Translations under genes and position numbers: made by a program
Notes under the pieces: generated by a model
What the model saw: the letters and a program-made list of their open reading frames with translations, nothing else
Database searches by the model: none
What the model was told of the DNA's origin: nothing
Assembly: GCF_003369915.1 (NCBI RefSeq)
Contig: NC_046675.1
Coordinates: 16,554,001-16,618,000 of the forward strand
Direction of reading: 5' to 3'
Length of the DNA: 64,000 bases
Source: Drosophila miranda
Lineage: Eukaryota > Arthropoda > Insecta > Diptera > Drosophilidae
Part shown: piece by piece, positions 24,488 to 37,436 of the stretch
Numbering within the stretch: the stretch's first letter is position 1
How the letters are laid out: every line of letters begins with the position of its first letter

Positions 24488-24623
24488 CAATTTTAAGCGC
24501 ATTGTCTTCTTCCAGCTTCTGCGGGCTAGTTACGCCTTTTGTCCGTGTTCTTGCTGCTGCTCCCTTACTGGCACTGGTACTGGTACTGGTAGTGGTACCG
24601 GTATGCTGCATCTTTTTCTTCAT
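24488..24623 (-). other. Candidate coding exon (unproven)
   Basis: The minus strand opens with ATG at 24623 and runs 45 codons to a good donor (AAAATTG|GTAAGATT, phase 1). It ends in a charged, non-repetitive peptide, TSPQKLEEDNALKIG. The middle is Thr/Ser-rich because of an ACTGGT repeat. No homologue is recognised and no matching downstream exon was found on the minus strand, so this may be chance. Confidence 0.2.
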
Positions 24624-26118
24624 CTGCTGCGCTGCCCCTGGCGTGGTGTCACGGGTGGCTGTTTTTGGGCGTGTCCGGGGTAAGAATAAAAAACTTGGTG
24701 TATGTACGGTACGTGTGAGCAAAAAGCAAAAAGTGCCAGCGGCTTCGTGTCGATGAATGTCTGCGTGTACCTCTGTCTCTGTGCCCCTGTCTTTGCAAGA
24801 GTATGCAGGTGTGTTTGTGAGTATGTGTGGTTATGAATGTGTGTGTATGTTTGCATTGCACTTATGCACATGTGTACAAACAGGCAAAAGGGGCAAAGGA
24901 GGACGAAAGCTTGCTACAAGGACAGTCGGCAGCAGTGGGCGGAGGCGGAGGCGCAGGGCGGAGCCGTGCAGGAGTTGAGGAGATGACGCTGTAATAGCAT
25001 TCAAAACTCTTACTAATGAGCAGGCAAAGGGAGCGGGATGAAGAGAGAATGCAATAGAGACAAAGAAAGAGAGGGAGGGGAGGAAAGTCGGTTGAGAGGC
25101 TTGTGATGTTGGGTGGCGGAGGTGGCCTGCAGCGCGTTGCCAGCAATGCTTGAACCAATTTTACATTGTAGGACAGCGACAGTGGCAGGGGCACGGGCAG
25201 GGTGGAATGGAGTGGGGCAGAGGTCATGCCCAGCTCTGGCAGCAGCCACGGCAGGCTTCAAACTAATTGTGCAATTATTTTTGCATAAAGTGGCATAAAC
25301 ATGGCTAGAAGAGGCATTATGCGAGTGGCCTGACTTTTGCAACATATGAAGATGTGTTGTTGCCGATGCTACTCCCACACAGCACTATGCACTGCACTCC
25401 TCTTCCCCTCCACTCCTCTTCTCTATTCTTCCCTGCTCTGTTCTTGCTGTTGCAACGCTCAAACACCAGAGAGGGGCAGGGGGACCGGGGCGCGTGCCTA
25501 AGTGGCACTCGTAAAATTTGAATGTAATATTCATTATTTTTTGCACATTGTCTGTCGGCCCGTCTGTCCGTTTTACTGTCAGTTAGCTACATTTTTACTT
25601 TACTTTGTTGTGGCTGCTGCCAAACTTACGAGCAGAAATGGGAGAACAGAGTCAGACCGGTTCTTTGTTTTAACTACTGTTCAAGGATGATTAAAGTGGC
25701 TGTGAAGTTGACTGTATTACGCATACGCCCAGTGGGCCCAGTATGCCAAATAAAAATTTCTATAATTATTATACAAGCAAACTTGGGCCAAGCATTATAA
25801 ATGGTTAGTTGACACTTCCACTTGTCAATTAGCTCCATTTAAGACAACAATTTATGCCTACACTGAGAGAAAACTGGAAAAGAGAAAAGAAGCACACCCA
25901 TACATAAAATACATATTCGGTTTTCCACTTCAAACATACTTAAACTAAATATAACTTACTTTGATTCTAACAAAACAGTATTAATATGCTTTTTTAATAC
26001 GGTCCATTTTGAATCTAAATCTATAATAATGGATGTGATGCCAATGGAATTTGTAACATGGTAAATTGGAAGGATCATCAATCACCTGATACCGCTGATA
26101 AAAGCATAACTTAATGCA

Positions 26119-26990
26119 ATGAAAAGGCCTAGAATCAATTGTAAGGGGCTTTTGAGTGTTCTTAGTGCCAAAACATTGCCCAAATGGCTCGACCGATTTT
26201 CGGGATATTTTGTGTGCTTATCGGTTAAGTCTGCGCATCGGCCAACATCTATTATTCATCCCTATCAGACCACTCCTTTGGGTACCTCCCAAGCACCTAT
26301 GTACTTTTTTTTTGGGAGATAGCCGAAGGAGTGGTCTGATCTGGTCAAGATCTGTTTTCACAAAGTTTTATTCAGATTGATTAGTTTTAAGGCATAGCAT
26401 CGTGGGAAGCGGCCATCGCCATCTGGAGCTGTAGCACCTCTAAAACGCAGAAAATTGTTGCTACGAATACCAAGGTAATCTCGCCAATCTTAAATATTAA
26501 ATTCGCCAAATATTAAGTTGAATACAAATTTCATACTTATGTGAAATCACATTAGGCCGAAGCAAAAATTCTGAAAAAAACTTATAATCGAAAACACATT
26601 AAATTTCAAGAAAATCGGTCCAGCCATTTCGGGTAAGTTCAATAACAAACAATGTAACCCGAGAATTTAATATATTTGAGCAATTCCAATAAGACGCAGA
26701 GGGGCCAATTTGAGTCGTCAAACGATCAAATCTAGAACCATGCGAGATTTAGAGTACGTGTGAGCACGAGCGTGTGAGCATGGCGCAGTTACGTGAATCA
26801 CAATCGCAAGAGGACTAACCAAAATATCCTACACTCTATTGCGCTGAGAGATTAATATTTATTGTTAAGTAATCTTAAAATTGATAAGTACATATATCCC
26901 CGAATACTTATAGTAGATAGTTATTTTTATTGACCTGAAAACTAATATACATGGCAAAACAACGTTTGCCGGGTCACCGTTATAGATATA
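26119..26990. mobile_element. TE-derived AT-rich block, class uncertain
   Basis: The block is bounded internally by inverted copies of one motif. Near 26,180 the sequence reads CCAAATGGCTCGACCGATTTTC, whose complement nearly matches GAAAATCGGTCCAGCCATTTCGG near 26,613. It ends near a short hairpin (GGCAAA 26953-26958, TTTGCC 26965-26970) followed by GGGTCACC. Tails of this kind (AACGTTTGCCGGGTC) recur at the 3' ends of dispersed elements in many insect genomes, and a hairpin near the 3' end is a Helitron feature. Composition is clearly more AT-rich than the flanks. There is no open reading frame of a transposase or helicase, so it is a relic or non-autonomous copy. Confidence 0.45.
26264..26340. 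other. Strong hairpin, 29-bp arms, 19-nt loop
   Basis: Arms 26264-26292 and 26312-26340 pair over 29 positions, with 26 Watson-Crick pairs, one G-T wobble and two mismatches. The outer 15 bp (ATCAGACCACTCCTT / AAGGAGTGGTCTGAT) are perfect. The loop includes a run of T. It lies within the TE-like block. It could be a MITE core or a structured transcript with a pre-miRNA-like stem. Confidence 0.75.
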
Positions 26991-29900
26991 ATGTGCTATA
27001 CTTATATACATATATAACGATTCTTAAAAATATTACACACAAAGCATGAAGATCTGCAAATGTGCAAATGTATGGGAAATATTCCGAAAATCTATAAACA
27101 CTTGGGGATAATAATATATTAATATGAATGAAAAAAACTTGGAGTGCTTGTATCGCATATTATGATATATACAGGACATATAATATGTGGACATAATTAT
27201 AATATAGAGACTGTCAGTAATATGGACAAATAAGAATTAGTATATAACATTTCCACTCTCAGGGTGTGTCTATAAATCTAGTGCGTAAATCTATCTTAAA
27301 CCCGAGCACTTCGCAACCAGTAGATGCAATGGGGGGTGCGCATAAACCTATATTTTCCGACCCTTATATATTACATATATTCTATAAGTATGAACAGCAA
27401 CATTAACAGTGATACTTTTTTTTGGTTCCAAAGTCTTTGGTATCAAAGCGTGTTATTGCTCATTCCGCGTTCTGCATTATCCATTCAATGTAAGAAATAA
27501 AATTTCATTATGGAAAAACGGCTGGGAATTGAATAACTTAGTACAGTTTCAATATTGCAAAACTGTGAGTCGGTTTGCGTGACGTGCCTGGGGTTTAATT
27601 AAAGTATGCAATTTTTTAGCGGTGTAATGGTGTACCCTTGTTGCTGGGAGACAACGGAATGCAGAATGTATGTAGAATCCTATCCTATCCAATCAGTTTC
27701 CATGGTAGATGGCAGCCGCAAAGCAAATGTAGTTTCGGTCCTTTGGGTGGGCCTTAATTGAAGTTTAATTTTTTGAAATTCGTAAGAAAACTGTGCCATG
27801 CAGTGGCAGTGTGTCGTGTGTGTTTGGGCTCGTATTTCTTCTGTCGATGATGACGATGACGACGCTTGCAAAGCCAGCGAAGCGAGCATGCCGGGCAGAC
27901 CAAACGAACTTGGCCAACTTCTCAAATGGTTTCATAGCATTTTTTCGACAATTAAAATTAAAATTTCAATGAAATGAATGTTGGGCGTGTGCATATATGA
28001 GTGTATGTGACTGTAGTATGTGGGGGGAAAACCACAACAGAGAGAAAGCCAAGGGAACAAGCACAGAAACAGGAGCAGTGGGAGTGGGAATGCGAGTGGC
28101 AGTGGCAAAGGCAGCGGCTAGCAAAACAAACCGCAGCAACCAAAACCAAACAGAAGCGTTACACAAAGAAAAAGTCGACTTCGTTGTCGACGTCGTCGTC
28201 GTCGTCTGGGCAAGAAATTTGCACAAATATGTAAATGAAATTGTACAAATCGACATACACCCGCATATGGCAGCAGAAGCAGAAGCAGAAGCAGCAGCAG
28301 CAATGGCAAAAACAACGTCGACACTCGAGCAACTTGCAACTAGACGGCAAGGTGCAAATGTGTGCCCAGGACTTGCAGCGCAAGCGTCTGCTCAGGTGCA
28401 CAGGTGAGTGTGTGTCTGTGCGGTTTGCCTTCCCCTGTAGTTCGTTGACTTTTGAAGTTCTTCGACACGTGCTGGGGAGAAACGGCAGCAGCAGCGGCAG
28501 CAATTGCACTTTGCCGTTACATTTATTACATTTGTAATTGTTGTCAGTCGGAGTTGCGTTGCTTGTTTTCATGGGGCAGGCAAGAGCTGGTGCTGCACCT
28601 TAAGTGTGGGGAGGGGCAGAATCAAAGCACGAGCGTTAATTATGTGTCAGATGCAATTTCGGCGTGGCCCACACACGGCAGGACCAGGACGTGTGTAAAC
28701 GGAAGTCGTTGCCAATTGAAGGCGCTTCCTGTGCTGTGCTGTGCTGTCGCTGCCTTTGCTGCGGTTTTCCCTCTAGCATGTGCCATTGCACAGTTTACGG
28801 CGCTATCGTTTGACTTTCACTTTTGGGAGATGCTAAACGAGGACATGACAGGGCAGGGCAGGATTCAGCTCTTAGCCGGGGACTGCTCCTGCTCCGGGGC
28901 CAGGCTCATATACATATACAATGTGGCACATGCGAGGAGTTCTGTATTTAAAATGCCTTTGCATATTTCATTAAAATTTTAAAAATGCATGAGCTGCTAA
29001 TTGAAAACGTTTGTCGTGCCCCAGCACACACCGCACCCACACACACTTACACTCGCACGGAGCCCTAGCTAGCGGTGCGTAGAAGAGGGGAAAAAAGGTT
29101 AAAAGGTGCCATCGTGGCACTCAAAAGCCGGGCAACATAGTTTAGCACTTTGCTCCTCCATTGCCCAAGAAATCAAAGCTCGCCCCTCCACCCACTCTCT
29201 CTTCAGCTCGGCTCTCCTAATGTATGCGACCTGCACTCAAAGTTCGCCTATAACCTGGCTAGTCCTTGGGTCCTTCGCTAAGTTCTCCTCAGTATTGTAT
29301 TGTATACGAAAATACAGCTAGACCTCGGCACATGTGTAGGTCTTGAGTTGTGTTGAGGTCTTCAGGGGTCAAACACACACATACGAGTACACACACACAC
29401 ACTGGCGCACCTTCAATCACTTCCGCTGAACGATGAAGTAGCTCTTTTGCACGCTATTATTCTGCTGGATACCGCCATAGTATAGCCCCGTAGACCCCGT
29501 ATGTAATTGGAACGTGTGAGAAATATCAAGCAAATGCCAAACCAAAGGCAAAGGCGGCCTAGGACTGGTGGTCGGGGCAAGAGTCGCTTAAGCTGTAGCC
29601 CTGTTTTGCCGGATGTCCTGTTAGAAGCGTAAATAGGCATAAAACAACGAAAAGAACATTTCTATTACCCTGCTCGAAGTAAGAGTCGGATGGCGTTTGG
29701 CATTTGTCTGGCCGCCTGTCCGCCTGTCCGGCCGGCTTCAATAGAAGCCGCCTCGAGCCCCAGCCAGCCGTGAAAACTTGTCTAAAGTCTTAGTCCTGCG
29801 GCAGCATAGCGGAAACGCTGCCAAGAGCTGTCTAATGGCTACGCAGCAATCCAAGAGAGCAGCAGCAGCAACAACAATTCGGACAAAGAAGCGATCCTTT

Positions 29901-32900
29901 TGCATAAGCATTTCAACTCGTTAGAAATGCATATTGCCATGGCGACTCGAGCAACCAAAACGCCACCAGCGAAGACTCATTATGCCGGTACGACTTTTGT
30001 TCTTGAACTGGCTCTGGATTGCATTCAATGGAAATGAGAAGCGAAATGAGCTGCCTGACACCTGGTTTCGCTTTGACTTTTGCCTGCCTTCGGCTTTGGG
30101 GTTGTCTTCGTATTGAAGTCTGAACCGCACCGCAAAAGCTTGCTTAGCCAGTCTTAAAGTCCACAATCGAATCGAAGGAACGGCTGCAAGGGGGTAATGG
30201 AGATCCTAAGTCACAGACAAAGCAAAAGTAACAATGGCCAAGTGCCAAATACACGTGCACCCTGCACGTACGTGGGCATGCTTTGGCTCCACTGCATAAC
30301 GCCATCTTCTTTACCCATCCCTATACCCATACCCACTCCCATGTTTGGCAGGATAAACTGCTTTTAGTCAACTTTAGTTACTTTGGTCAGCGCCCGCTGC
30401 TAATGCAAGACTCCCAGCGTCTATGAAGTTTTTGCTGCTTGGTGTTTTCCACTCACTCCATCCTAGAGCCTCGTACCCGGAGTAAAACTCTGTTCTGATC
30501 CGGCTCTGGTCCACCTTTTACAGCTTTAGTTTTGTGCTTTTCGCAGTGTTTTGTTTGTCCCGTGTGTTTTGTCATGCCTCTTATGTCCTGCTCCGAAATG
30601 TGCAAACAACTTTGGGCGCTCAGCCAAGTGCAAGGTGTACACTGCACAGAGCACACGGCACACGGACACCGAGCAGCAGCATCACGTTCCATGGCCAAGA
30701 CCTGCTACTGGTACTCCACCAGTCCAGTCCATGGCATTGTTGGCCCACTGACCAGCGTCCACTGTTAATCCGAGATGTTTGTTTACCTTGGCGCCGAGTC
30801 CGGACAACGGCACGGGCTATGGCAACGGCTACGGCTACGGTTACGGCGCCTCATTTATCTTGTGAACGCAATAACAACGACTTAGCCAAAGATTTTGTGC
30901 AGCCAGTGTGCAAATCCATTAAATGCGTTTACTTCATATACCAGCAGCAGCGCAGAGTTGGGTATAATAAGTTTGTCATGGAGTTTGCCTTTGCCTTTCC
31001 TTCGCTTAGCATAGCTGAAGATAAATCACAGATTGTTGCTGGGTTTATTTGGCTGTGGAAAATAAACTCTTCTATGGCATAGCATATGTGGATCGGCTAT
31101 GAAAGTATCCAAGAGGATTCTTCTCAGAGGAATCAAAGTTAATTTCTCAAAGGGAATACTCGCTACTTTTGACATAAAATCGCCAATTAATGGATTGATC
31201 TGGGGGATTTTTCTCTCATTTTATTTACACAATCAATAAATGAAAGGGATGGGAGTGACACTCCGATGGAGGTCTGGGAAAATGGGTTTTCAAATTTAAT
31301 TGTAAAGCCGATACCCGTTGCCATTGCCATTGCAATTTTTGAATTTGTTATCGGTTGATTCGCTTTAATTCGCATTTAAATTAATTAAAATCACTTGCGA
31401 CCAGACCGTAGCAACAACAGCAACAACTGCTTAACAACGGAAAACCCCAAATTAACTTTGCAACGCTACAGATTCGAAAAAAGCCGCAGATGGGTCTGTC
31501 CAAAGGGAGCGTTGAATGGGGCCGCAGCAGGTGGCAATCGACGGATACAAAGGGTGCGACCGCGAAGTGTAGCAGCCAACAAAAAGGGATGGCGCCGGTA
31601 GAGAGGGTGGCGAGGGTGGACATCTGCATGGTGCAGACGCAGTCCCCCCGTCCCTGTCCCAGACAAGGACCCCGGCCAGGGGCCGCGTTGCCGTTGCCAG
31701 TTCGTGTTGCATTTTATTTTAATAAAGACTTTTAATTGAATTTTCAATTGTTGCGCCTGTGATGGAACAAGTGCGGAGGCTGTCGATGTTTCGGTGCAGT
31801 GTTCGCTGCAGTTGTTGTTTGCTCTTGTAATTGTTGTAATTATTGTTATCATCATTACAATGTTATGTTGTATCGGCCACGGCTGTTCTTGTTGTTCCTG
31901 CCATTCTGCCATGCCTCTTTATTTTGCTGCTCTGCCCCTTCCATAACGTGTAGCGCAAAAAGGGGCGCAAGTGTGTGGTTAAACAATTACGAGAGCTCAA
32001 TGGGGGATGTGGAAGTGGAAGCGATAAGCGTTGCCCGGGCTGCACTGATCACTCGATGTGTCCATCACGAATGGCGTTCGCCACTTCCGTTTCCGCCTGC
32101 GCTATTGCTGCAGGCCCTGCTTAGCATGGCAATGCCATAAAAATAATAATAGGTATTCTGTTCGCATTTTTCATCTTTCGCACTCGCCATTTTAAATCAA
32201 TAAACGTGGCAACAATTAAAATATTCTGCCTGTTTCCGTTCAACCAACGACAAAGTTGGTGGACAACACTTTTGGCATGGAATTGCAGGGTATGCCAGAC
32301 CAGGGGGATAGTATATCACATTAATCGGATATTAATCAACGTTTTTTCGAAACGATATTCCTTTCTGCAATTTCGAAATGCGATGCTTTTTAGGAGAATT
32401 TTCCCGATCCCTAGGTAGCACAAATTCGTATCGCGCATCCTATTTGCTTTATCTTGTGTAATTGCGGAATTTCAATAATTTATTTATTATGTGTAACAAA
32501 AAGAGAGGCAGAGGCAAGTTATTAATTTTTAATTTTCTCTTCAATGTCCCTTTTGTGACTGGCCGTTCATTGTTTGATGCTCTTTTTTCCGTTGCATTTC
32601 TGTGCGCATTGTGGCTCTTAAGGGCTCTGCCAACCGCACTCACAGCCTTCAAGCTCACACTCTGGGCCGCAGACCGACACCGACCGTCTCACCCGTCTGT
32701 CGATCGATTCAGAGTCCGGACGAGTTGAAAATATTAAGTGTATAAAATTCAATTGTTGTTGGTAATGCATTTGAACGGTCATTTATTGGTCTGCATTGTG
32801 TGGGCAACGAATTTTGTTTTACAACGTTTTCAATTAGTTTGCGATGCAGTTTATTGGCTATTGTTTCCACGCTAAGTACCCTCATGCCTACGCCTACCCA

Positions 32901-34520
32901 CAGTACTCCCCCGGCTGGTCAGACCGCATAAATAGTGGATGGCATAGCCATTGCCTCTAGACGCTCTTTTGTTGGAATTACAATTTTCAATAATAAACAA
33001 ATATAAATATTTACACACATGGTTTGCACTAAGTGCGTTAGTAAGTGCCACATATATGTACATACATACATACATCTATGACCAATATATGTAATGTGCA
33101 TGGGGTATGTCGAGCTAGATGCTCTTTTTGATAAGAGCTCCCCATATTTCTCCATAATACAAAATTTCCATACCTTCTCCTGCCTGACTTGCTCTGAAAA
33201 GGTTGTACAATTAATCTCAATATTTTTCATAAAATGCGAATGCCGGCAGAGACCAACTTCAGTGAATTCGAGGTCTGCATTTAATTCAAATTGTAAGTAC
33301 ACATAAAGCGAATTTGTTGCATACGAATTAATTGTGTGCAATGAAATGTCTTCCTGTGATGTGTAATGCAATTTTAAATTGAGTTTCAATGAGTGCCAGG
33401 GTGGCCCACGGAGGTCTTAACTGGAGCTGCCACTGTAGTTGGTGCTGCCGTCGTAAATTGTTCAAATTAGTGCACCACACATTTGCATCTGCTGCACAAA
33501 TGAGATAAATCTGAACTTGCTGCCACTGACTGTGCCACCCACCCACTGCGCGGTGCATGGGAAGCCGTAATTACCTTGCCAAAGTGTACGAGGCAACTTT
33601 GCTCATTTCCGGAAGGCTCTCTCTCTCCTGCCCAAACGGGCACCGAGGGGAAGGGGAAAATTAAAAAAGATGAAGTGAAAAAAGCTCTGCGTCTACAGTT
33701 TGTCCGTTTTTTCATCGTTCCGTTCGTACCATAAACGAAACAAACTCGAAAACCACAGGCCATAAGGCTGACCCAAGGGCGTCGGACTATACGAAACTGG
33801 TTGGGGGCGCCCACCAGTCTGAGCCAGAGCTGAGGATATGTACGTACCTCAGCCAAATCGAATTCTCGCTCCAGAACCTTCAACAGTTGCACAGTTGCAC
33901 CCCAAAGCTGAAGCAGCTGCACAGCTGGAGGCATGGAGAGACAGAGACGGGACGGCATTAATTAAAATTTGAATGCAACCTCAAAGGAAAAGCGCAAATC
34001 TAACAAATTTTTCATAGGCTAATAAACTTGAATGCCATGCCACTCTGAGCTGTGCCAGAAAAGAGCAATCCCGGCCTGACACCTGCCATCTGCCACCTGG
34101 AAACTGAAATTGGAAGCTGGAGCCAGACGCACGCAGCGGATGGAAAATAGGAAGGGGGAAGGGGTTCTAGAAGCGTACAGCTACAAGTACCGGCGAGCAG
34201 TGTTTTTCGTATTTCGTATTTTTATTTATTTCGTTTTTATTTTGCCGCACTGTCACCCAATTATGTCACACAGCCCAGTGGTACAGTGTACAGTGTACAA
34301 CAAATTAATGCCTCGTTGCGTTGATTGCGCCGAGTGCGGCTGCCGTTGACGTCGCTGTCGCTGTCGTCGTCGACGTTGAGAGTGCGCGCGAAAGTATGCA
34401 ACGCGAAGTGAAATCACTAAAAACATTTTCAGGCGGAAACTGATTCCGAATCTGAGGTTCACTCAGGCCGAGACTGTGGCTGACTGATGCCTACCGAACG
34501 ACTGCCAGACTGACTGTCTG

Positions 34521-34550
34521 CCTCTGCCTCTGCCTCTGCCTCTGTCTCTG
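34521..34550. repeat. (CCTCTG)5 hexanucleotide repeat
   Basis: Five perfect CCTCTG units run on into variant TCTCTG and TCTTTG units. Confidence 0.9.
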
Positions 34551-37038
34551 TCTTTGTTGTGTATCTGTGTTGATGTATGCCTGTCTGGAACTGTGTGCGA
34601 CCGACTGGCAGAGTGTGTGTGTGCGTTGATGTGATTGCGTGACAATTTCAAACCGATTTAACCGCCAATTTAAAATGAAGTCAATACACAAGAGATCGAA
34701 AAGGAGACTCCAATGAGTGTAAAAGCGGCAGTGACGAGGCGACTACAGACCCATTTAATACTTAGCACTCGAAAGCGGATATTTGTAGAATAATTACCAA
34801 TTAAGAACAAAATTAAAAAACTGTTATTAGTAAGAAATGAAACGACGAAGCGAAGTTTAGCTTTTACATACTCTCTGGAGGGTAGAAAATATACTCCCCG
34901 GAATAGAGTGCAATATATGTACATAGGTAACAGCGGGCGACATTGACGTCGCATGCAACATCGTTGTTTTCCGATTTCCAGGTTTTAAACGTATTCGAGA
35001 GGCAACTGTCTGCTATGGTCTGTTCTGTTCGGGTCTGGTCTGGACTAGCTTCTGGCCACGGGCAACACTGCGTATGTGTATGCTATTGGCAACTGAAAAT
35101 TGCATTGTAAAATGCCCGATTTTTTGTTGGCTTGCCTGTTGGTGTACTGGGTTTTCCTTCATTCTTTTTCCCGATTTTCATTCATTTTTTGCTCTTTGCT
35201 TTACTGCACCGAGTTTGTGTCAGACAAACGATTTAAATGAAATAAACTACAATGAATCACTCAATCGGCTTAAATAAAAATGTTGCGCTTGTAATGAGAT
35301 ATGCCGGATAGCGTCAGGCAGCGACAGAGTTAAGTGACTGCTGAACAAGTCTAACGAGATGGGGCCAAGTGGGATGCATGTTGTAGGGTCTATCAGAAAG
35401 GAGGCTGGCCCTAAATGCAAAGGGCTTTCTATCCCACAAAATCACACTCTATAAACGTTTGCTAATTCCAGAGGAGAACTCTTTAACTGTAATCCCTAGG
35501 ATCTGCTTTCCTACCTGTGCCCATGTCCTTGTTAAACGTAACCAAACGGAGCTCGACAGTGCCTGGTAAAAGCGGCCTAAATAGATTTGCCAGCACATTG
35601 AACCATAAACCAATTGACAAGGCAATCATTTGATACAAAACTCAAATGTTTGAATCAAAGGGAGGTCCATCTGCCTCTCTCTCTCTCCATATCTCTCTCT
35701 GTCTCTCTCCCTTCTTCTGTGTTCGTCTTCATGTAGTTTTGGCTTAGTGGCAATCAGTAGTGCATGTAAATTCCATGACAATGCAGGGGCACTGAGCGTG
35801 AGGGATAGAGGGATAGGGCATTCAAGAGCATTACTCGCTTCAGGAGGGAGTCAGGAGGGTCAGACAGACCTTTAGCGACACACATACACACACACACCTG
35901 AGTCCCCCTGAGTTGTCAACAAACCGTGAAATTATCAACACAAATTGGACGATGATGTCGAAAACGAGGAGCAGGTTCGTTTTACTTGTTCTCTTCTCAT
36001 ATCCTTCTTTCCTCACTTTAACGCATATGTAAAGCTCCTTCACCTCCGAAAACCTTTTAATACAAATTGAAAATACTTGAAGCAGTGGAGGAGAAGAGCC
36101 ACTACGGGGATGGTGGCTCTAACTGGACGGACGCACAAAAAGGCCAAGCATCCAAGATGCTGAGCAGAGCAGCACTTGTGATAAGTAGATGGCAGGCAGG
36201 CAGCTCTGGCTCTGGTAACTGCCATATGAATACACAGATGAGTGGCCAAATGAGTGGGCTACACGATTGTCTGGTTGAATGGAGAAGTAGATTGTACGCT
36301 GAAGCTGAAGCTTGATAAGCCAATCACATTACCAAGGCGACGCAAAGATCTCGCTTGGCATTGGTTTAGTGTTAACCCATTGAGCAGCCACCAGTAACCA
36401 GTGCCACTGTGCCACCCATGTACCGACCTAGTCAGCGGCCATGCTATGCATAAATGTCAGACGAAAAAATTTGCATGAGATTTACTGCGACTGCAGCTAT
36501 TTATCTTGCTGGCCGGGGCATTTTCAAGTGCAGCTAAATTTGGAGCAGGAAGATACGGAGACCGAGAAAGAGATAGAGAGACATGGCATGGCAGGACAGC
36601 AAGCGGAAATGCGCTTTATGCAGCATTTAAATGCCCACGTTTCCGGTGAGGGCTGGGCCCTGGCTCCGATTCCGACTCCAACTCCAACTCCGACTTGTGC
36701 TGTGCCGACCTTCACTTGCCGCCTCAATTAGTTCATTAAGTTAAACGTTTGCATTTCACCTAATTTCGTCTGGTCGAGGCGTTTCTAGGTGGGTTGGAGC
36801 TGGAGTCGGGTGCCAGCCACATCCGTTGCAGTCGTGCGCCAACACGCAAAGCCAGGGCTCGTAGTTGCACAGTCATTCAGTGCAACGGATAGTCAAACTG
36901 GGGAGCAGGATTCAGAGCAGTAGCAGGAGTCGAATGCAGAGGCGAAACACAACGAAACGGAATTTATTTCTCAATTCCCACTTCAATTTTGTAAATTGAA
37001 TGAAAAAGCGCTTAAAAATATACAAAAGCAGACCCTGC

Positions 37039-37074
37039 CCCAGTCCCAGTCCCAGTCCCATTCCCAGTCCCAGC
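37039..37074. repeat. (CCCAGT)n hexanucleotide repeat
   Basis: About six CCCAGT units with one variant (CCCATT). The same unit recurs at 39264-39287 and, complemented or permuted, at 49258-49281. Confidence 0.85.
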
Positions 37075-37408
37075 CACGGCTCAGACGCGACCCGACTCAG
37101 ACCGAGCATAACCCAAATAGTGGAACAAAAGCACAAGGTAGCAGGACGGGGCAAGGCCAGCCGGCAAAAAAGGCAAACGAACGACGAGCAAAGCGAAAGG
37201 AAATCTTACAAATAAAACGGAAGTTAATTTACTACGTAAACCGAAAAGCACGGCGCAGCCACATCCGGGAGGAGAGGAGGATGTGGCATGCGGCATGGCA
37301 ATACTGAAATGCTACACTGTAAGGAATCCCTCCAGAAGCGCTGCAGTTCCAGCTGCGAGGCGGCAGCGTCGCTTGTGGCTGCCCATTTAATTGGCCGACT
37401 TTTTGCAG

Positions 37409-37436
37409 CACTGCACTGCACTGCACTGCACTGCAC
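37409..37436. repeat. (GCACT)5 pentanucleotide repeat
   Basis: Five GCACT units followed by GCAC. Confidence 0.85.

Larger units (their letters stand above)
16539..26118. other. Gene-poor interval I, downstream of CG31559
   Basis: The first few hundred bases are the CG31559 3' UTR. Beyond that no gene can be supported over more than 9 kb. The sequence is unique-looking, moderately AT-rich, with many CATAAA and TAATTA strings of the kind bound by homeodomain proteins and several short microsatellites. Weak exon candidates on the minus strand near 17.1 kb, 23.7 kb and 24.5 kb are discussed as findings. The interval most likely holds distal regulatory DNA or unannotated non-coding transcripts. 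Confidence 0.5.

Noticed and set aside
31466..31912. 148-codon minus-strand frame
   Set aside because: Repeat-derived composition, no signal, domain or intron boundary.
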